From the NCBI RefSeq assembly GCF_000350225.1, contig NW_005179060.1, positions 84,384-148,383 on the forward strand: a stretch of DNA of 64,000 bases, read 5' to 3'. A program made the position numbers and the translations under genes. Source of the DNA: Chondrus crispus (Eukaryota > Rhodophyta > Florideophyceae > Gigartinales > Gigartinaceae). Of the stretch, positions 9,405-20,305 are shown piece after piece (position 1 is the stretch's first letter; each line of letters opens with the position of its first letter). The notes beneath the pieces are model-generated. The model worked only from the letters and a program-made list of their open reading frames with translations. It searched no databases and was not told the origin of the DNA.

Positions 9405-10730
9405 GTTAGGGGCCCAGGTGGAATTTACACTCCGAACAACCGCATCCTCATAGCTCCAAGGTTGACTGCCACAACCGACAAGCTCAAATGGCGCACTGAA
9501 GTCCGCCTGTGGACCACCTCCGTTGAGCTCTACGCCGATGGTGGTGACACAAGGTCAAAGAGGATGATGAGTGCTTTCGGCATCACCCTTTACCACGCCG
9601 TTGATGAAGCCTTCCGCTCAAAACTCGACCGTGCAATCGCCGCTTGTATCCTGATGTTAAAGCCGGACAGAAACGAAGATCCCAAGCAAGTCCAGAAACG
9701 CGCAGTGGAAGCCATCATCCAGATTGTGGCCAAATAGTCAGCAACTGATAGTATCCGTAGACTCGTACAGATGATGCGCGATGTTTACTCCTGTAAACGC
9801 AAATCCCCAGAGCCGGCTGCACTGTTTGCAAGGAGTTTTCAAGGGTTAGCACTCAAATATCTCAACTACTACAGTAGCTCTTCCACAGATAAGGACAGCC
9901 AAAACTTCGCCATGTTGCTCCTGGAGAACGCTGACATACCATCGTCTGTCTACTGCACCATCGTCACACAGCTTGTATCCAAGGCAAACGAAAGGGGTCA
10001 GACCAACAACGATAACATTTGCCTCACAACAAAATCAACACTCAACGGTATATCCGACAAAGCCAACCAAGCAGTAACTGAGTACAAGACATGGCGCAGT
10101 ACCTAGGAATTCCTCGGTAAATAAGGTTAACCTTATCTACCGCCCATAGAAGCCGACTCTGTGATCTTCAGCTATAAATTGATCATGAATCAGGTCAACA
10201 AGATAATCCATCACAACGAGAACAGTAATACCACAGACTGTGCTGAGTTCTCTATAACGCTCGAGGATGCAGCAGATGCGCTTTGCGAAGTAAGGGCTGA
10301 TACAACCAACACAGGCACTCACACAGAGGCAAGCCGCCTACAAGGTACTCTTCTTGGAAAACGCTATGCTCCGTCCTCATACCAAGGCCCGAACAAGGGT
10401 TCCCGGACGCACATACCAGTGGGTACAGGACCAAAAGCTAACTCAAAATGCCGCAGCTGCAACCAAACTGGTCATTGGTGGCGTGATCCGATTTGCCCGA
10501 AGTATGCCGATAACATGAAACACAATGCTGAAAAGAGAAAGTACCCTAGTGACTCCATGCAGCAAGCCAGGATACCATACAAGCCCAGTTGGGTCGGGTC
10601 GCCTTCCCCGAGTGCCAAGCATGTCACCATTAACGAAACACCAGATATTATCGAAAATAATGCTAGAAGGCATTCCAAGACATTAGACCACAGAGTTTTT
10701 GGTAAAAGGGTCCGACGCGTTCCTGCCTGA
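9384..10730 (+). pseudogene. gag: Copia 1 gag
   Basis: The ATG at 9384 is inside the LTR and reads MGDAAAIVRGPGGIYTPNN. The same frame runs on to 10730, broken by TAG 9735-9737, TAG 10104-10106, TAA 10122-10124 and TAA 10128-10130. Near the end it carries a zinc knuckle, CRSCNQTGHWWRDPIC, with two more residues between His and the last Cys than the usual CCHC pattern. It would form the capsid-like particle and bind element RNA. A single frame with point stops suggests decay by substitution rather than rearrangement. Confidence 0.75.
9405..9419 (+). promoter_or_regulatory. Primer-binding site of Copia 1, half initiator-tRNA type
   Basis: Directly after the LTR comes GTTAGGGGCCCAGG. Apart from one base this equals the start of the primer-binding site of Drosophila copia (GGTTATGGGCCCAG), which pairs with the anticodon-side cut end of initiator tRNA-Met. 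The copia sequence is from memory. Confidence 0.55.
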
Positions 10731-11200
10731 TCCTAATCCAATCCTTGACAAAGGAGCACCCACCCCTACTGGAGGTATTGACAACGAAGCCACCCTCTGC
10801 GATATACTTGGCATCCAGCTATATCTGGAACCACCTAGGGAGCATTATCTCCATGGTTGGGGACAAGATTGCCTTGAGGCAAAACCGATCGTCTGCTCCT
10901 GGACGATCACAGTCCCGGACGTAAGAGGCCGACCGATTTCCCTTACTTTCGACTTGGTGCATGGCGAGTCACCATTGATCGTGGGCCAAGATGTACGGAA
11001 ATACTGCAATACATTCAACCTTGCCCACCAACGCTACATCGAAATGAAACGGCCAACCGATACCTCAAATTGTATCCTTTTCACATACCTTGTCCCCAGT
11101 GATGAAAGACTACGTCTATACATCGCACCACACCCCCTTGGTGAGAGTAACAACACTCCTCGTGACATCTCACTCTTCGGTCAAACGAACGCCACTCACC
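10699..11200 (+). pseudogene. Copia 1 protease region, cut by the Gypsy 1 insertion
   Basis: Follows gag in a different frame. The active-site block reads ILDKGAPTPTGG where retropepsins have D-S/T-G, so the residue after the catalytic Asp is Lys and the enzyme would be inactive. LIVGQDVRKYCNTFNL resembles the C-terminal block of the family. The reading is broken at 11200 by the 5' LTR of Gypsy 1 and resumes after 22940. Confidence 0.65.
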
Positions 11201-11839
11201 TGTAGTGCACTGTACGCGGTACCAGGCCAGCTGTCCTTACCGGCCAAAAATCGCGCTCGCCGCCACCACGTGTACCACGGGTACATGTGGACTCCCCTGC
11301 CGCTCTACCGGACCTCCCCGTGGACACGTGTAATCCCGCCGCAACCTATAGGGCCTATGAGGGCTGTACTTGGTCCCCTCGGGGCTACACCCGTTATTTC
11401 CTTGTTATTCTAATTTACAGTATAATTTAGCTTCGCCATTGCGGCGACGGGGTACTATATAGTCAACCCGATTATCAAAGTAAAGAGGCACGAAGCCTCG
11501 GGTCTTTTACCTTGGTTTCTGGATTCCAGGTTGTAGCATCGACTCGGTACTGGCTCGCCCATACCGACCGAGCCATCTACACCCCTGGAATCCCAACTGC
11601 CTTCCCCGCGCGCGTCGACCCTACCGCGCGAGCGCTACGTTAACTACTGTTCTGTCCGCTCTGTTCGTTCTGTTTTTTCTTTAATTCTTCCTATTCACCA
11701 ATTTGAGACACATTTCCGCTCTAAACGACCGACTACTCGAGAGGTAGCTAGAAGGAAACATTCTCGCACAAATTTCCTTACGCGTCCGAACGCGCGTTGG
11801 TCTGCTTACAGCCGCCACCCGTGGCTGTAGTGCACGACA
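11201..11839 (+). repeat. 5' LTR of Gypsy 1
   Basis: TGTAGTGCAC to GCACGACA, 639 bp. Nearly identical to the 3' LTR except for an unrelated block at 11693-11770. Confidence 0.92.
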
Positions 11840-11842
11840 TTT

Positions 11843-11860
11843 TGGTCTCCCGACCTAGAA
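11843..11860 (+). promoter_or_regulatory. Primer-binding site of Gypsy 1
   Basis: TGGTCTCCCGACCTAGAA, three bases after the LTR. It begins with TGG, the complement of a tRNA CCA end, and is identical to the site in Gypsy 2 (50934-50951), so both chromoviruses use the same tRNA primer. I could not name the tRNA. Confidence 0.8.
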
Positions 11861-11973
11861 ACAGTCGATACTCTCGTGCATCCGAGTGTCCTCTTTCTTC
11901 CCTGACCTACTTTCCCTTTCTTTCTCTCCTCCCTGCGCCTTTCCCTCACGCACCAATCGTAGGTGTATTCGCC

Positions 11974-14041
11974 ATGGTGACCGGCTCCGAGTCGTCCCAT
12001 GACACTCGTCCGAGAGACGTCCCAGTGCCCGTCGCGGCGTGGATCACGCGGAACCGCCGCGAAGGCCTCCGTGAAGCCGAGAGGTTTTCTCTCAACTTGA
12101 TCGAGGAGAAACTCAACTCGCACACCGCCAAGATACGCGAGATGTTGGACAGCTTTGTTGCTGGTAAAATCGCCGCGCAGGCGGAGGTACAGTCCCAACA
12201 GGGACGTGATCGCCTCGCCGCACTATAAGGCGTTCTAACTCGGGCCTGGCAGAAGGACATCGGGTCCACCGTCGACAAGACGCTCCTTCCTCTACGAGAG
12301 GAAGTAAATCGCCTGACGCAGGAAGTCAACGACCTCCGTCGGCGTAACCTCGCCTTGGAATCGGCGCAAACACGAACCGTCCCCGCTGGACAAGACGAGT
12401 CGACCGCGTCGAAGCCAAGACCAAATCCGCAGTTACATGCGTTACAACCGTTGGACGAAAATCTACTGTTCGCCGACGTCACCAAATCGGCCCTCACGGC
12501 CGCCGGGGTCCCGCTCCCCGATCCCCTAACTATGGAGGGACAACGGGATCCTACCCCGGACCTAGCGGCCGCCCGAGGCCCGTCGCCAAGATCGTCCAGC
12601 GACAAGAAGATCAAGACCGAAGGCCTCCGTCACAAGTCCGGCCACGGAAGCCGACCTGACCCGGAGGATTTCCCCGGTTACTCGGGTGGATCCCCGCTCT
12701 CAGCTTCAGAATCCGACTCCGATTTGGACTCCGAAGCCGAGGCATTTCACGGTACCACAACCTACCTTGGGCCCTAAGGCAAAGGGTGTCACAGTGTGGA
12801 AACCGACCAACTATCGTTTCCGAGGCGCGTGTAATTATCGAGCTTACCGTCTCGTGAATACCGACCCCACCGTCGATGCAAAGGTGTACGCCACGACGCG
12901 TAAGCGCGTGCAATATCTCCTCGTCGTAATGGGGGAGTACAAGTTTAACCGGTCCGACCCGATCAAAGCCATCAGCTTTTTGGCTAGATGTAAGGAGAAT
13001 TTCGACAACGCCGAAATGTCGGAGGCAATGGCTCTCATGGCCCTGCCGCATCTCCTCAACCCGCCGGCGAAGGAGGCGTATGAATCCCATCGAGGATATT
13101 TCCGACGCAATCAAGGGATTGCGTCGTGGCCAGCAGCAGTGAACTGGTTGCTTCGTACGAATATTCAGATCGAGCAGGCGCTCTCTGTGGTCCGGGATTT
13201 ACGCCAAAAACCCGGCGAAGTTGAGACCGAGTATGCGACACGTATGTTAACCGCCCTCGCGCGGTGTGGGGACATCCATTCCCCCTATGAACGCACTACC
13301 CTGTTCATAGAGGGCCTCCTCCCGGCGACCAAGCCGTTGGTGCTCCAAGCAAGAGAAAATCGCCCCCGATCCTCATTCGAGGACACGGTGGCCGAAGCCC
13401 GCGCTCAAGGGGCGGCCTACCGCGCGCAGACGGCTAGCCGAAGAAGACGCGTTGACTTCGCGAGACCCGCCGCCAAGCAAGTGTTGGCGATGGCCGACAG
13501 TATGCCCTCATCGACCACCGCGGGTATGACCCCGAGCTATCATACCGGCCTGGACGCCGAGAACTTCCTCGCCAATGACGAGCCCTTCGCCGCTGCGGCT
13601 GGGTCACCGTCACTTCCCACCGAGGGATCCTCATTCAACAAGGATTCGTTGTTCTACGGAGAGCGGCGGCCGACCTACAAGGACCCGCCTCGGCTTCCGA
13701 GACCGCGCGAGAAGTCTCCCGGATGGGCTGGTCGAGAGGGAACCCGGGACATGAAGATACCTTCCCCGCAAATCATCTGCTACACGTGCTACAAAGTCGG
13801 GGATCATATTAACCCCGACTGTAGCATGAAGGTGCGCGATGTGTCGCTCGTCCCTCATAATTTCGAGAAGCTCACGGCGGCACAGAAGGCCCGTGTTCCG
13901 GCGGACGCGTACTTGCGCTCTGTAGCCCTCCTCAGTTTCGAGGCGAATCGGCCGATCGCACCCGTCTTGCCGTCGAAGTCCCCCTCTGCTTCGGAGAAGT
14001 CAAGTCCCCCTCGCCGTAAGACCGCACCTCCGAAAAACTAG
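11974..14041 (+). pseudogene. gag: Gypsy 1 gag
   Basis: From the ATG at 11974 (MVTGSESSHDTRPRD) the frame meets TAA at 12226-12228, then continues open to 12777 with a short coiled coil (VDKTLLPLREEVNRLTQEVN). The capsid part follows in another frame to 14041 (TVWKPTNYRFRG, VVNWLL-type helices, YERTTLFIEGLLP). It ends with a zinc knuckle CYTCYKVGDHINPDC, one residue longer than standard between the second Cys and His. Two lesions (stop 12226, frame change near 12770) make it defective. Gypsy 2 has an unbroken gag for comparison. Confidence 0.8.
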
Positions 14042-14121
14042 GAGACCCACAGCTGAAAATCGCTGACATTCCATCGTGGGACACCGCGTCACCCCCGCCC
14101 TCGAAGCCGGCGATCCGCGTC

Positions 14122-17100
14122 TTGGGACGGAGACACGCTCGCCAAGCGAGCCCCTCCAACCCCGATCCGACGGGCATGGGGACGCTCCGCCGACCGTGGC
14201 GTCTTAACAACGGAAGGCGCTCCTCCGATGACAAGGCCGTCGAGCCAGTTTGTACGCTGTCTCGACGTAATTACAAGGTCTACGCCGACCTTGGGATCAC
14301 CACCTCCATCATGGTGCGTCAACTCACCATCCTGGACACGGGTGCCGGCTCCAATTTTGTCCGCGCCGACACCCTGCCCAAGGGATGGGAGAGCTTAATC
14401 GAACCGGGGGAAGTCCCGACGATCGCCGACGCGAACGGGCGACCGTTACGGACAAGCGGGTCCATCACCCTCGTTGTTCGACTAGCAACTCGCACCATGA
14501 AAGGCAAGTTCATCGTGTGGGAGCGCCTGGCAGCCCCCGTCATCCTGGGCTGTGACTTTAACGACAAGTTTGTCGAGGCCATCTTTCCACGTCGGAAGTT
14601 GGTCGAGCTCGATGATGGAAAGAAAGTCCCCATCGTCAGAAAACCGGCAGCTTGTCGAGCCGAAGCACCTCCGCTCCCCTCGGAGCAGGAGAATGAAAAC
14701 GACCGAGGTCGAGTTTCCCCAAACTCAAAGTTTCTCGTCCGGTTACCATACAACCCGAGACGCAAGCCTGGGTGCATGTGACCAACGGTCGTACGGGTCT
14801 TTCCGTATTGGAACCCAACTCGCAGTTATATGCGGAACACCGCGTCTCCCTGTGGAATGGGGTCGCGCACATCACCGCACTTCGAGAGTTCAAGATCTTG
14901 GTAGCCAACTTCGCCTCAGCCCCCAAGCGCCTCTCGAAGAACCAGGTGCTGGGGTACGTTACCCCTCATCCGCGTGCCATGATACGCACCGCGATGCCTC
15001 TCGACGCCCTCCTAGCGGCGGAATTTACAGAAGGCGACAAGCCCCAATCTGGGAAGGGGGAGAAGCTCCCCCCGGCTTCGTCGAAGGAAGACCCCAAGAA
15101 ATTGACGCTGTCTCCCTCCAACATCTGCCGTCGCATGTCCGCACGCGAGTACGTGACATGCTTACGCCGTACTCCCGTATGTCGATTGGCGATCTAGGGG
15201 AAGTCAGGGCTACGCAGCACCGGATCGACCTCAACCCCGGCTCAAAGCCGTTTCGATGTCAGCCATATCGGGCTGGACCACGGTCTCGACAAGCCGAATA
15301 AGACGCCGTGGATGGGATGATCTCAAGCGGGGTCATCTCCCGATCGCAATCAGAGTGGGCATCCCCGGTAGTTCTCATCCCCAAACCGGACGGATCCCTC
15401 CGCTTCTGCGTCGATTACAGACGCTTGAACGCGATGAAAGTACGGGACACTTACCCGATTCCTCGCATGGACGAGTGTCTGGACTCGCTCGGCGAAGCGA
15501 ACGTGTTCACAACTTTAGACTGTAACTCGGGTTATTGGCAAATCCCCGTTGCGGAAGAAGACCGTCCGAAAACCACGTTCACGTGTCATGCCGGTACTTA
15601 TCAATTTAAACGAATGCCGTTCGGGCTAATGAACGCGCCCGCCACCTTCCAACGGATGTTGGACATTCTCTTCTCCAGATACCGATGGAAGAGCTGCCTC
15701 ATCTATCTAGATGACATTATCATATTCTCGAAGGATTATGAAACTCATCTCAAGGATGTCAAGGTTATACTCTCTGCGTTACAACAAGAGGGGTTATCAC
15801 TCAAATTGAACAAGTGCAAATTCTTTCAGGACTCCGTGGAGTACCTGGGCCACATCATTCGACCCGAGGAACTTCATGTCCACCCGAAGAATGTCTCGGC
15901 CTTGGCCGAGGCCAACCCGCCACGAACCCAGACCGAGCTCCGCTCGTTTCTGGGTATGTGTAACGTGTACCGACGTTTCGTCGACCACTTCGCCAAGATT
16001 GCGGCGCCGTTGACGTCCATGCTCAAGAAGGGGGAGCCCGATCGGCTCCCCGAACTGGACGAAGACCGCAGGTCTGCCTTCGAAGCTCTGAAGACTTGCC
16101 TGATTTTCCCGCCGATCTTGCGACTACCGCGGTTGGGGCTACCGTATTCCCTCGACACGGATGCATCCGACGCCCAACTCGGTTGCACGTTACTACAGCA
16201 ACACGAGGATGGTAACAGATCCCCTGTCGGGTTCTGGTCGCGAACGCTCTCGTCGGCGGAAAGGAATTACTCCACGGCGGAGAAAGAATGTTTGGCCATT
16301 GTATGGGCCATTCAGACGCTGCGTCCTTACTTGGAACGCGAGCGATTCACGGTTAACACCGACCATCATTCCCTTCGTTGGTTAATGAATCTCGCCGACG
16401 CAAGCGGGCGGCTAGCACGGTGGCGCTTGCGCCTAGCCGAGTTTGACTTCGACGTCACGTACGTGAAGGGCATCAAGAATTGTCTCGCCGACGCCCTCAG
16501 TCGAATACCGTCTACAGGGGGCACAACCGTCCCCATCGACGAAGAAATACCGTGCTTCTCCGTTTTGGAGTTTCACAAAGACAAGCCGGAAGCGGAACCC
16601 GAGGAGTGGGACGACGACATTCACGACGGATGCTTCGCCCTCGCCCCCCCGGCTTCCAAGGCCGCGATTACACACGACGAGATTGTACTCGCTCATCACT
16701 CCGACCCGTTCTGTAAGGAGATCGCTTCCCATCTTAAGAAGGGGGAGGGGGTGGCCCAAATTCGCCTCTCCAGGTTCTTCATGAAACAGGAAGGGGTACT
16801 TTGTCGGAAAGCGCACCTTGACGGTGTTGAGCAAATCGTCGTACCAACCACTCTGCGCGAGCGAGTGTTGTATCTGGCGCATTACCCCGCCGCCTCGGGA
16901 CATCCCGGAGGCAGGCGTTTGTTCTACACATTAAGACAACGGTACTACTGGCCGAGTATGTCCGTCGACGCATACGCCACAGTCAGAAGGTGCTCCGACT
17001 GTGCGAAAGCGCGCATTAAATTGCGTAAGCACAACGCGAAGTTGAAAACGTTCCCTCCGATGGGACCCTTGGAGTTTATCGCTATCGACATCCTAGGCGA

Positions 17101-18207
17101 ACTCCCTAGAACACCAAGAGGCAATCGATACCTCTTGATAATATCTGATCGTTGCTCAAAGCTGACCCGAACGGTGCCGCTTAAGAGAATTACCGCCGAG
17201 ACCGTTGCTCAGGCGTTCGTCACACACTGGGTCTTCGTATACGGAGCCCCAGTGAAGCTACTCTCCGACAATGGGAGCCAATTCACGTCAAGGTTCTTCC
17301 TTGCCGTGTGCAAAATCCTTCGCGTCGAAAGCGTGTTCACCACAGCTTATCACCCACAAGCTAATGGACAAGTGGAGAGGTTCAACCGCACCCTGGTGTC
17401 CTCCCTACGGCACTACCTAGCCGACAACCAACGCGATTGGGACCAGTTCACGGACGCGCTAACCTACGGTTACAATTGTACCGTGAATCGCATGATCGGT
17501 ATGAAGCCGTTTGATCTTGTGTTGTCCCGGACCCCGTCGCCTCTTTCCATCCAACAAACCCCTACACTGGAACAGGATGTCTCGTGGACGCAATATAAGC
17601 TCCGTTTCTTAACGTGGTTACGCAGGCTAATGTCAACAGCCCGCGACACGCTGCTCGTCGGTCAAGACCGCTATAAACGCGATTCGACAAGAGATTGCGG
17701 ACGCCGACACCGCACTACGCAATTGGTGATCAAGTCCTCATCGAGCGAGAGACATCCCTGCGAGTGGATGAGAAGACGGATAAGGACCGGGTCAATAACA
17801 AGTTAGCCCCACGGACGGAAGGCCCGTTCCCGGTGGTGGCGCTCGACGAGCATACAGTGACCATTGTCCGGACTACAGGCCTGAAAGATAGAGTCTCGAG
17901 AGACCGCATTGTGAAGGCCCCCCCTCTACGAACCATACCCGCCGACGCCGAACACTCGTCACCCGCGCCGGCCGACGGCGACGCTTCTACCTTCCTCCCC
18001 CCCGGGGTAACCCCCCGGCCGCTGGGAGACGACCTCGACCCAGGTAACCCGGATATACCTCCGCCAAAGTCAACAGATCCTGAGGACCAAGACACTACGG
18101 GCGATAAAAACGAGATCGAAAACGCGCCGCGTGGCGCGAAAGGACGACAACCCACGAGGTCGAAATATAACACCAGAGCCAAAGGGGCCCCCCGGTATCG
18201 GGACTAA
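14122..18207 (+). pseudogene. pol: Gypsy 1 pol: protease, RT, RNase H, integrase
   Basis: Protease with ILDTGAGSNFV (about 14330). A linker then shifts frame near 14775 and again near 15100. RT starts before a TAA at 15299-15301 and runs on from 15302, with FCVDYRRLN, LDCNSGYWQI and the catalytic CLIYLDDIIIF near 15705. RNase H has SLDTDASDAQLG, EKECLAIVWAI and NTDHHSLRW. Integrase has the HHCC zinc site (HYPAASGHPGGRR to CSDCAKA), then IAIDILG (Asp), LLSDNGSQF (Asp) and QVERFNR (Glu). A frameshift near 17700-17800 precedes the GPY/F module (TEGPFPVV). The enzymes are complete in content but broken by one stop and at least three frame changes. Confidence 0.88.
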
Positions 18208-18986
18208 TGGACGCTCTCCGAGGCGGTGCGCACGCACGGACCATTTCACAATTGAATAGGAGATCCGCCACTGTAGACGAAGAACCCGTGTCTAAGGAGG
18301 GACACCCCCCGCCACGACTACCGTTCCGGTTAGAGCCGCCGCGTCCCCGAGACTCGCGGACCAGGGAGACGAGACTTACTGCCACCCGTCCTCGGCGAGC
18401 GCCCGACGCCCCAAGCGGCGATACGTCGTCGAACGGACGAACGCGTACCTTCACCGACAAGCCACTTGACACGTGGAGACGGGACCCGGAGAAAAATCTA
18501 AAGAAAATCTCCCCAACCAAACCCGCCACACAAGCGGGGATCACGGACTCCCCTCGCTGCCCAAATGAGACGCCGCCGGGTACAGAGGAGATCGCCGGAG
18601 GACACGTCGCGAAATTAGCGTCTATGTGTACCTTCGGTCAACCTCTCCTCATTTCTCCGAGACGTCCTCCGCTCCCGGCACTCGCGGTTGATGCTTCATC
18701 TCGACACGCGTCAAACACGCCCTTGAAGGCGACGGAAAGACCCCCTTTGACGAGGGAGGACCTCAAGACCTATGTGGTCGAGGCCCTAACTGGCCACAAA
18801 CCGGGGACAGAGGGGATGCCGTTATTCCGCGTGCGGTGGTACGGATACTCCGCAGACGACGCTACTTGGAAACCCGCTAATTTCATCGATTACAACACGG
18901 TCGCACGGTACTGCAAACGCAAGCGCATCCCCGTACCAACACTTCAGCTGTGGTCGAACCCGGACAGTGTGGGGGTCGACAACTAA
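18207..18986 (+). CDS. Chromodomain tail of Gypsy 1 integrase, in a separate reading frame
   Basis: Begins at an ATG overlapping the stop of the preceding frame by one base (TAATG at 18205-18209) and ends at 18986. A long low-complexity, basic, Pro-rich region (residues 1-185) leads to a chromodomain at about 190-245: YVVEALTGHKPGTEGMPLF, then FRVRWYGYSADDATWKPANF. Chromodomains on integrases of chromoviruses recognise modified histone H3 tails and steer integration. In Gypsy 2 the same domain is fused in frame to integrase. The split here could be a frameshift or translation by stop-restart; the sequence alone cannot tell. Confidence 0.7.
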   Translation: MDALRGGAHARTISQLNRRSATVDEEPVSKEGHPPPRLPFRLEPPRPRDSRTRETRLTATRPRRAPDAPSGDTSSNGRTRTFTDKPLDTWRRDPEKNLKKISPTKPATQAGITDSPRCPNETPPGTEEIAGGHVAKLASMCTFGQPLLISPRRPPLPALAVDASSRHASNTPLKATERPPLTREDLKTYVVEALTGHKPGTEGMPLFRVRWYGYSADDATWKPANFIDYNTVARYCKRKRIPVPTLQLWSNPDSVGVDN

Positions 18987-20305
18987 CGTCCTCTCCAGCG
19001 AACCGTCGTACGGCCCCCTGTCCGGTCGCCTACTCCCTCGGACCTGTCCGAGGGATACCTCCCTCCGCTGTCTAACTGACCCTACCCCGCAAACGGACGT
19101 TGTTTGGCCTCCCGAGGCGATCCGAGACCGTTCTTCCCGAAGGGAACGCCCCTTTTCAGCCTCCTCTCGCACGACAAGGCATCCCTCGCTGACCACTACC
19201 GTCCAAGGGGCGCGACTATCGCCTCTGGCCAAAGTGGAGGACCCCGCCGCCAGTAGAAGGCGTGAGAGAATCCCCCGGCTACTCGCTGGTTCCCCTCTAA
19301 TCGGAGTACCCGTACCACGCGGGAGTACGCGATGAGCCTCCCCTGTGCTGGGGGTAACACCCCCACTGTGTCAGAAAACCCCCGTCGGTCAGCACAGCGT
19401 CCCGTCCTCGCCGCACAAGGCTGTACGACCACGTGAGGTACCCACCGCTTCCTCGCGCGCCGATTCCCCCTCCGGTTCGCAGCTCCAACCGGAGAGGGTG
19501 TACGCCAGAAGCGGGTCGTGATGCAAGTAGGGAACCGGGAGGACTAGAAGACCTTGGTCTCCGGCCCTGTCCCTAGCCTTGGGAAGCACCGACGGCGACC
19601 CGCCGTGTGGCGACACGACGCCGCCGGGGTGACCTTTTGGTCGGCCCCGTCCGCCACGACCGACGTCGGCAGTACCGCCGCGCTGCGCCGCCTAAGGGAC
19701 CACAGCGCGCCGTGCCGCGCTCTCACACAACGCCTAGGTGAGGCTATTAATTCGAGAAAAGGGGTCTCTGGTCACTAGACTGCGCCCTACCTCGTCCCCC
19801 TGTCAATGCCCCCCCCAAGAGCGTTACGCGCGAAGGGGCTTGGCCACCCGCCAAAGCTCTACGCGGAGCGCGCGGGCGACAGAAGGCGCCCGGGTCAATC
19901 GACTGACGCGAGGAGAGGGTCCTTTTGCGGCCTACGTTAGCCCCGATCTACGCACCGCCACGAGCTCGGCCCCCTCCGGCCAGCAGCCACCGGGTGCCGC
20001 CCCGTGTCGCCCTCGGCCATGCCCTGTCATACCCGTGTTCTCGCTTCGCCGCGAATGCCGCGGTCGCTAACCCGGGTTGGACCCGCGACCCCGCCATCAC
20101 CGGAGGTCATCACCAGGGAAGTACCTTACCGCTCCGCGCAAGTGACCCCCGCGCGCGGCCCCGCTCGACCAAAGTCGCCGGTGTAAGGCGATCGATATGA
20201 CGAAGAGGACTCGTTTACTGTCTACCGTATCACCTCTTCCCTTGGTCAACAGGCGCCTTACGCATCGGCTCGGGGTGCTCCTGTACGAGGATGCACACCC
20301 GTGAT
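18987..20305. other. GC-rich non-coding stretch between pol and the antisense gene
   Basis: Open frames on both strands are short and arginine/proline-rich, as expected from base composition. I see no protein motif. It separates the 3' ends of two convergent units and probably holds their 3' UTRs. Confidence 0.5.

Noticed and set aside
11946-12614. Minus-strand frame of 222 codons
   Set aside because: Shadow of Gypsy 1 gag; Arg/Ser-rich as expected from composition.
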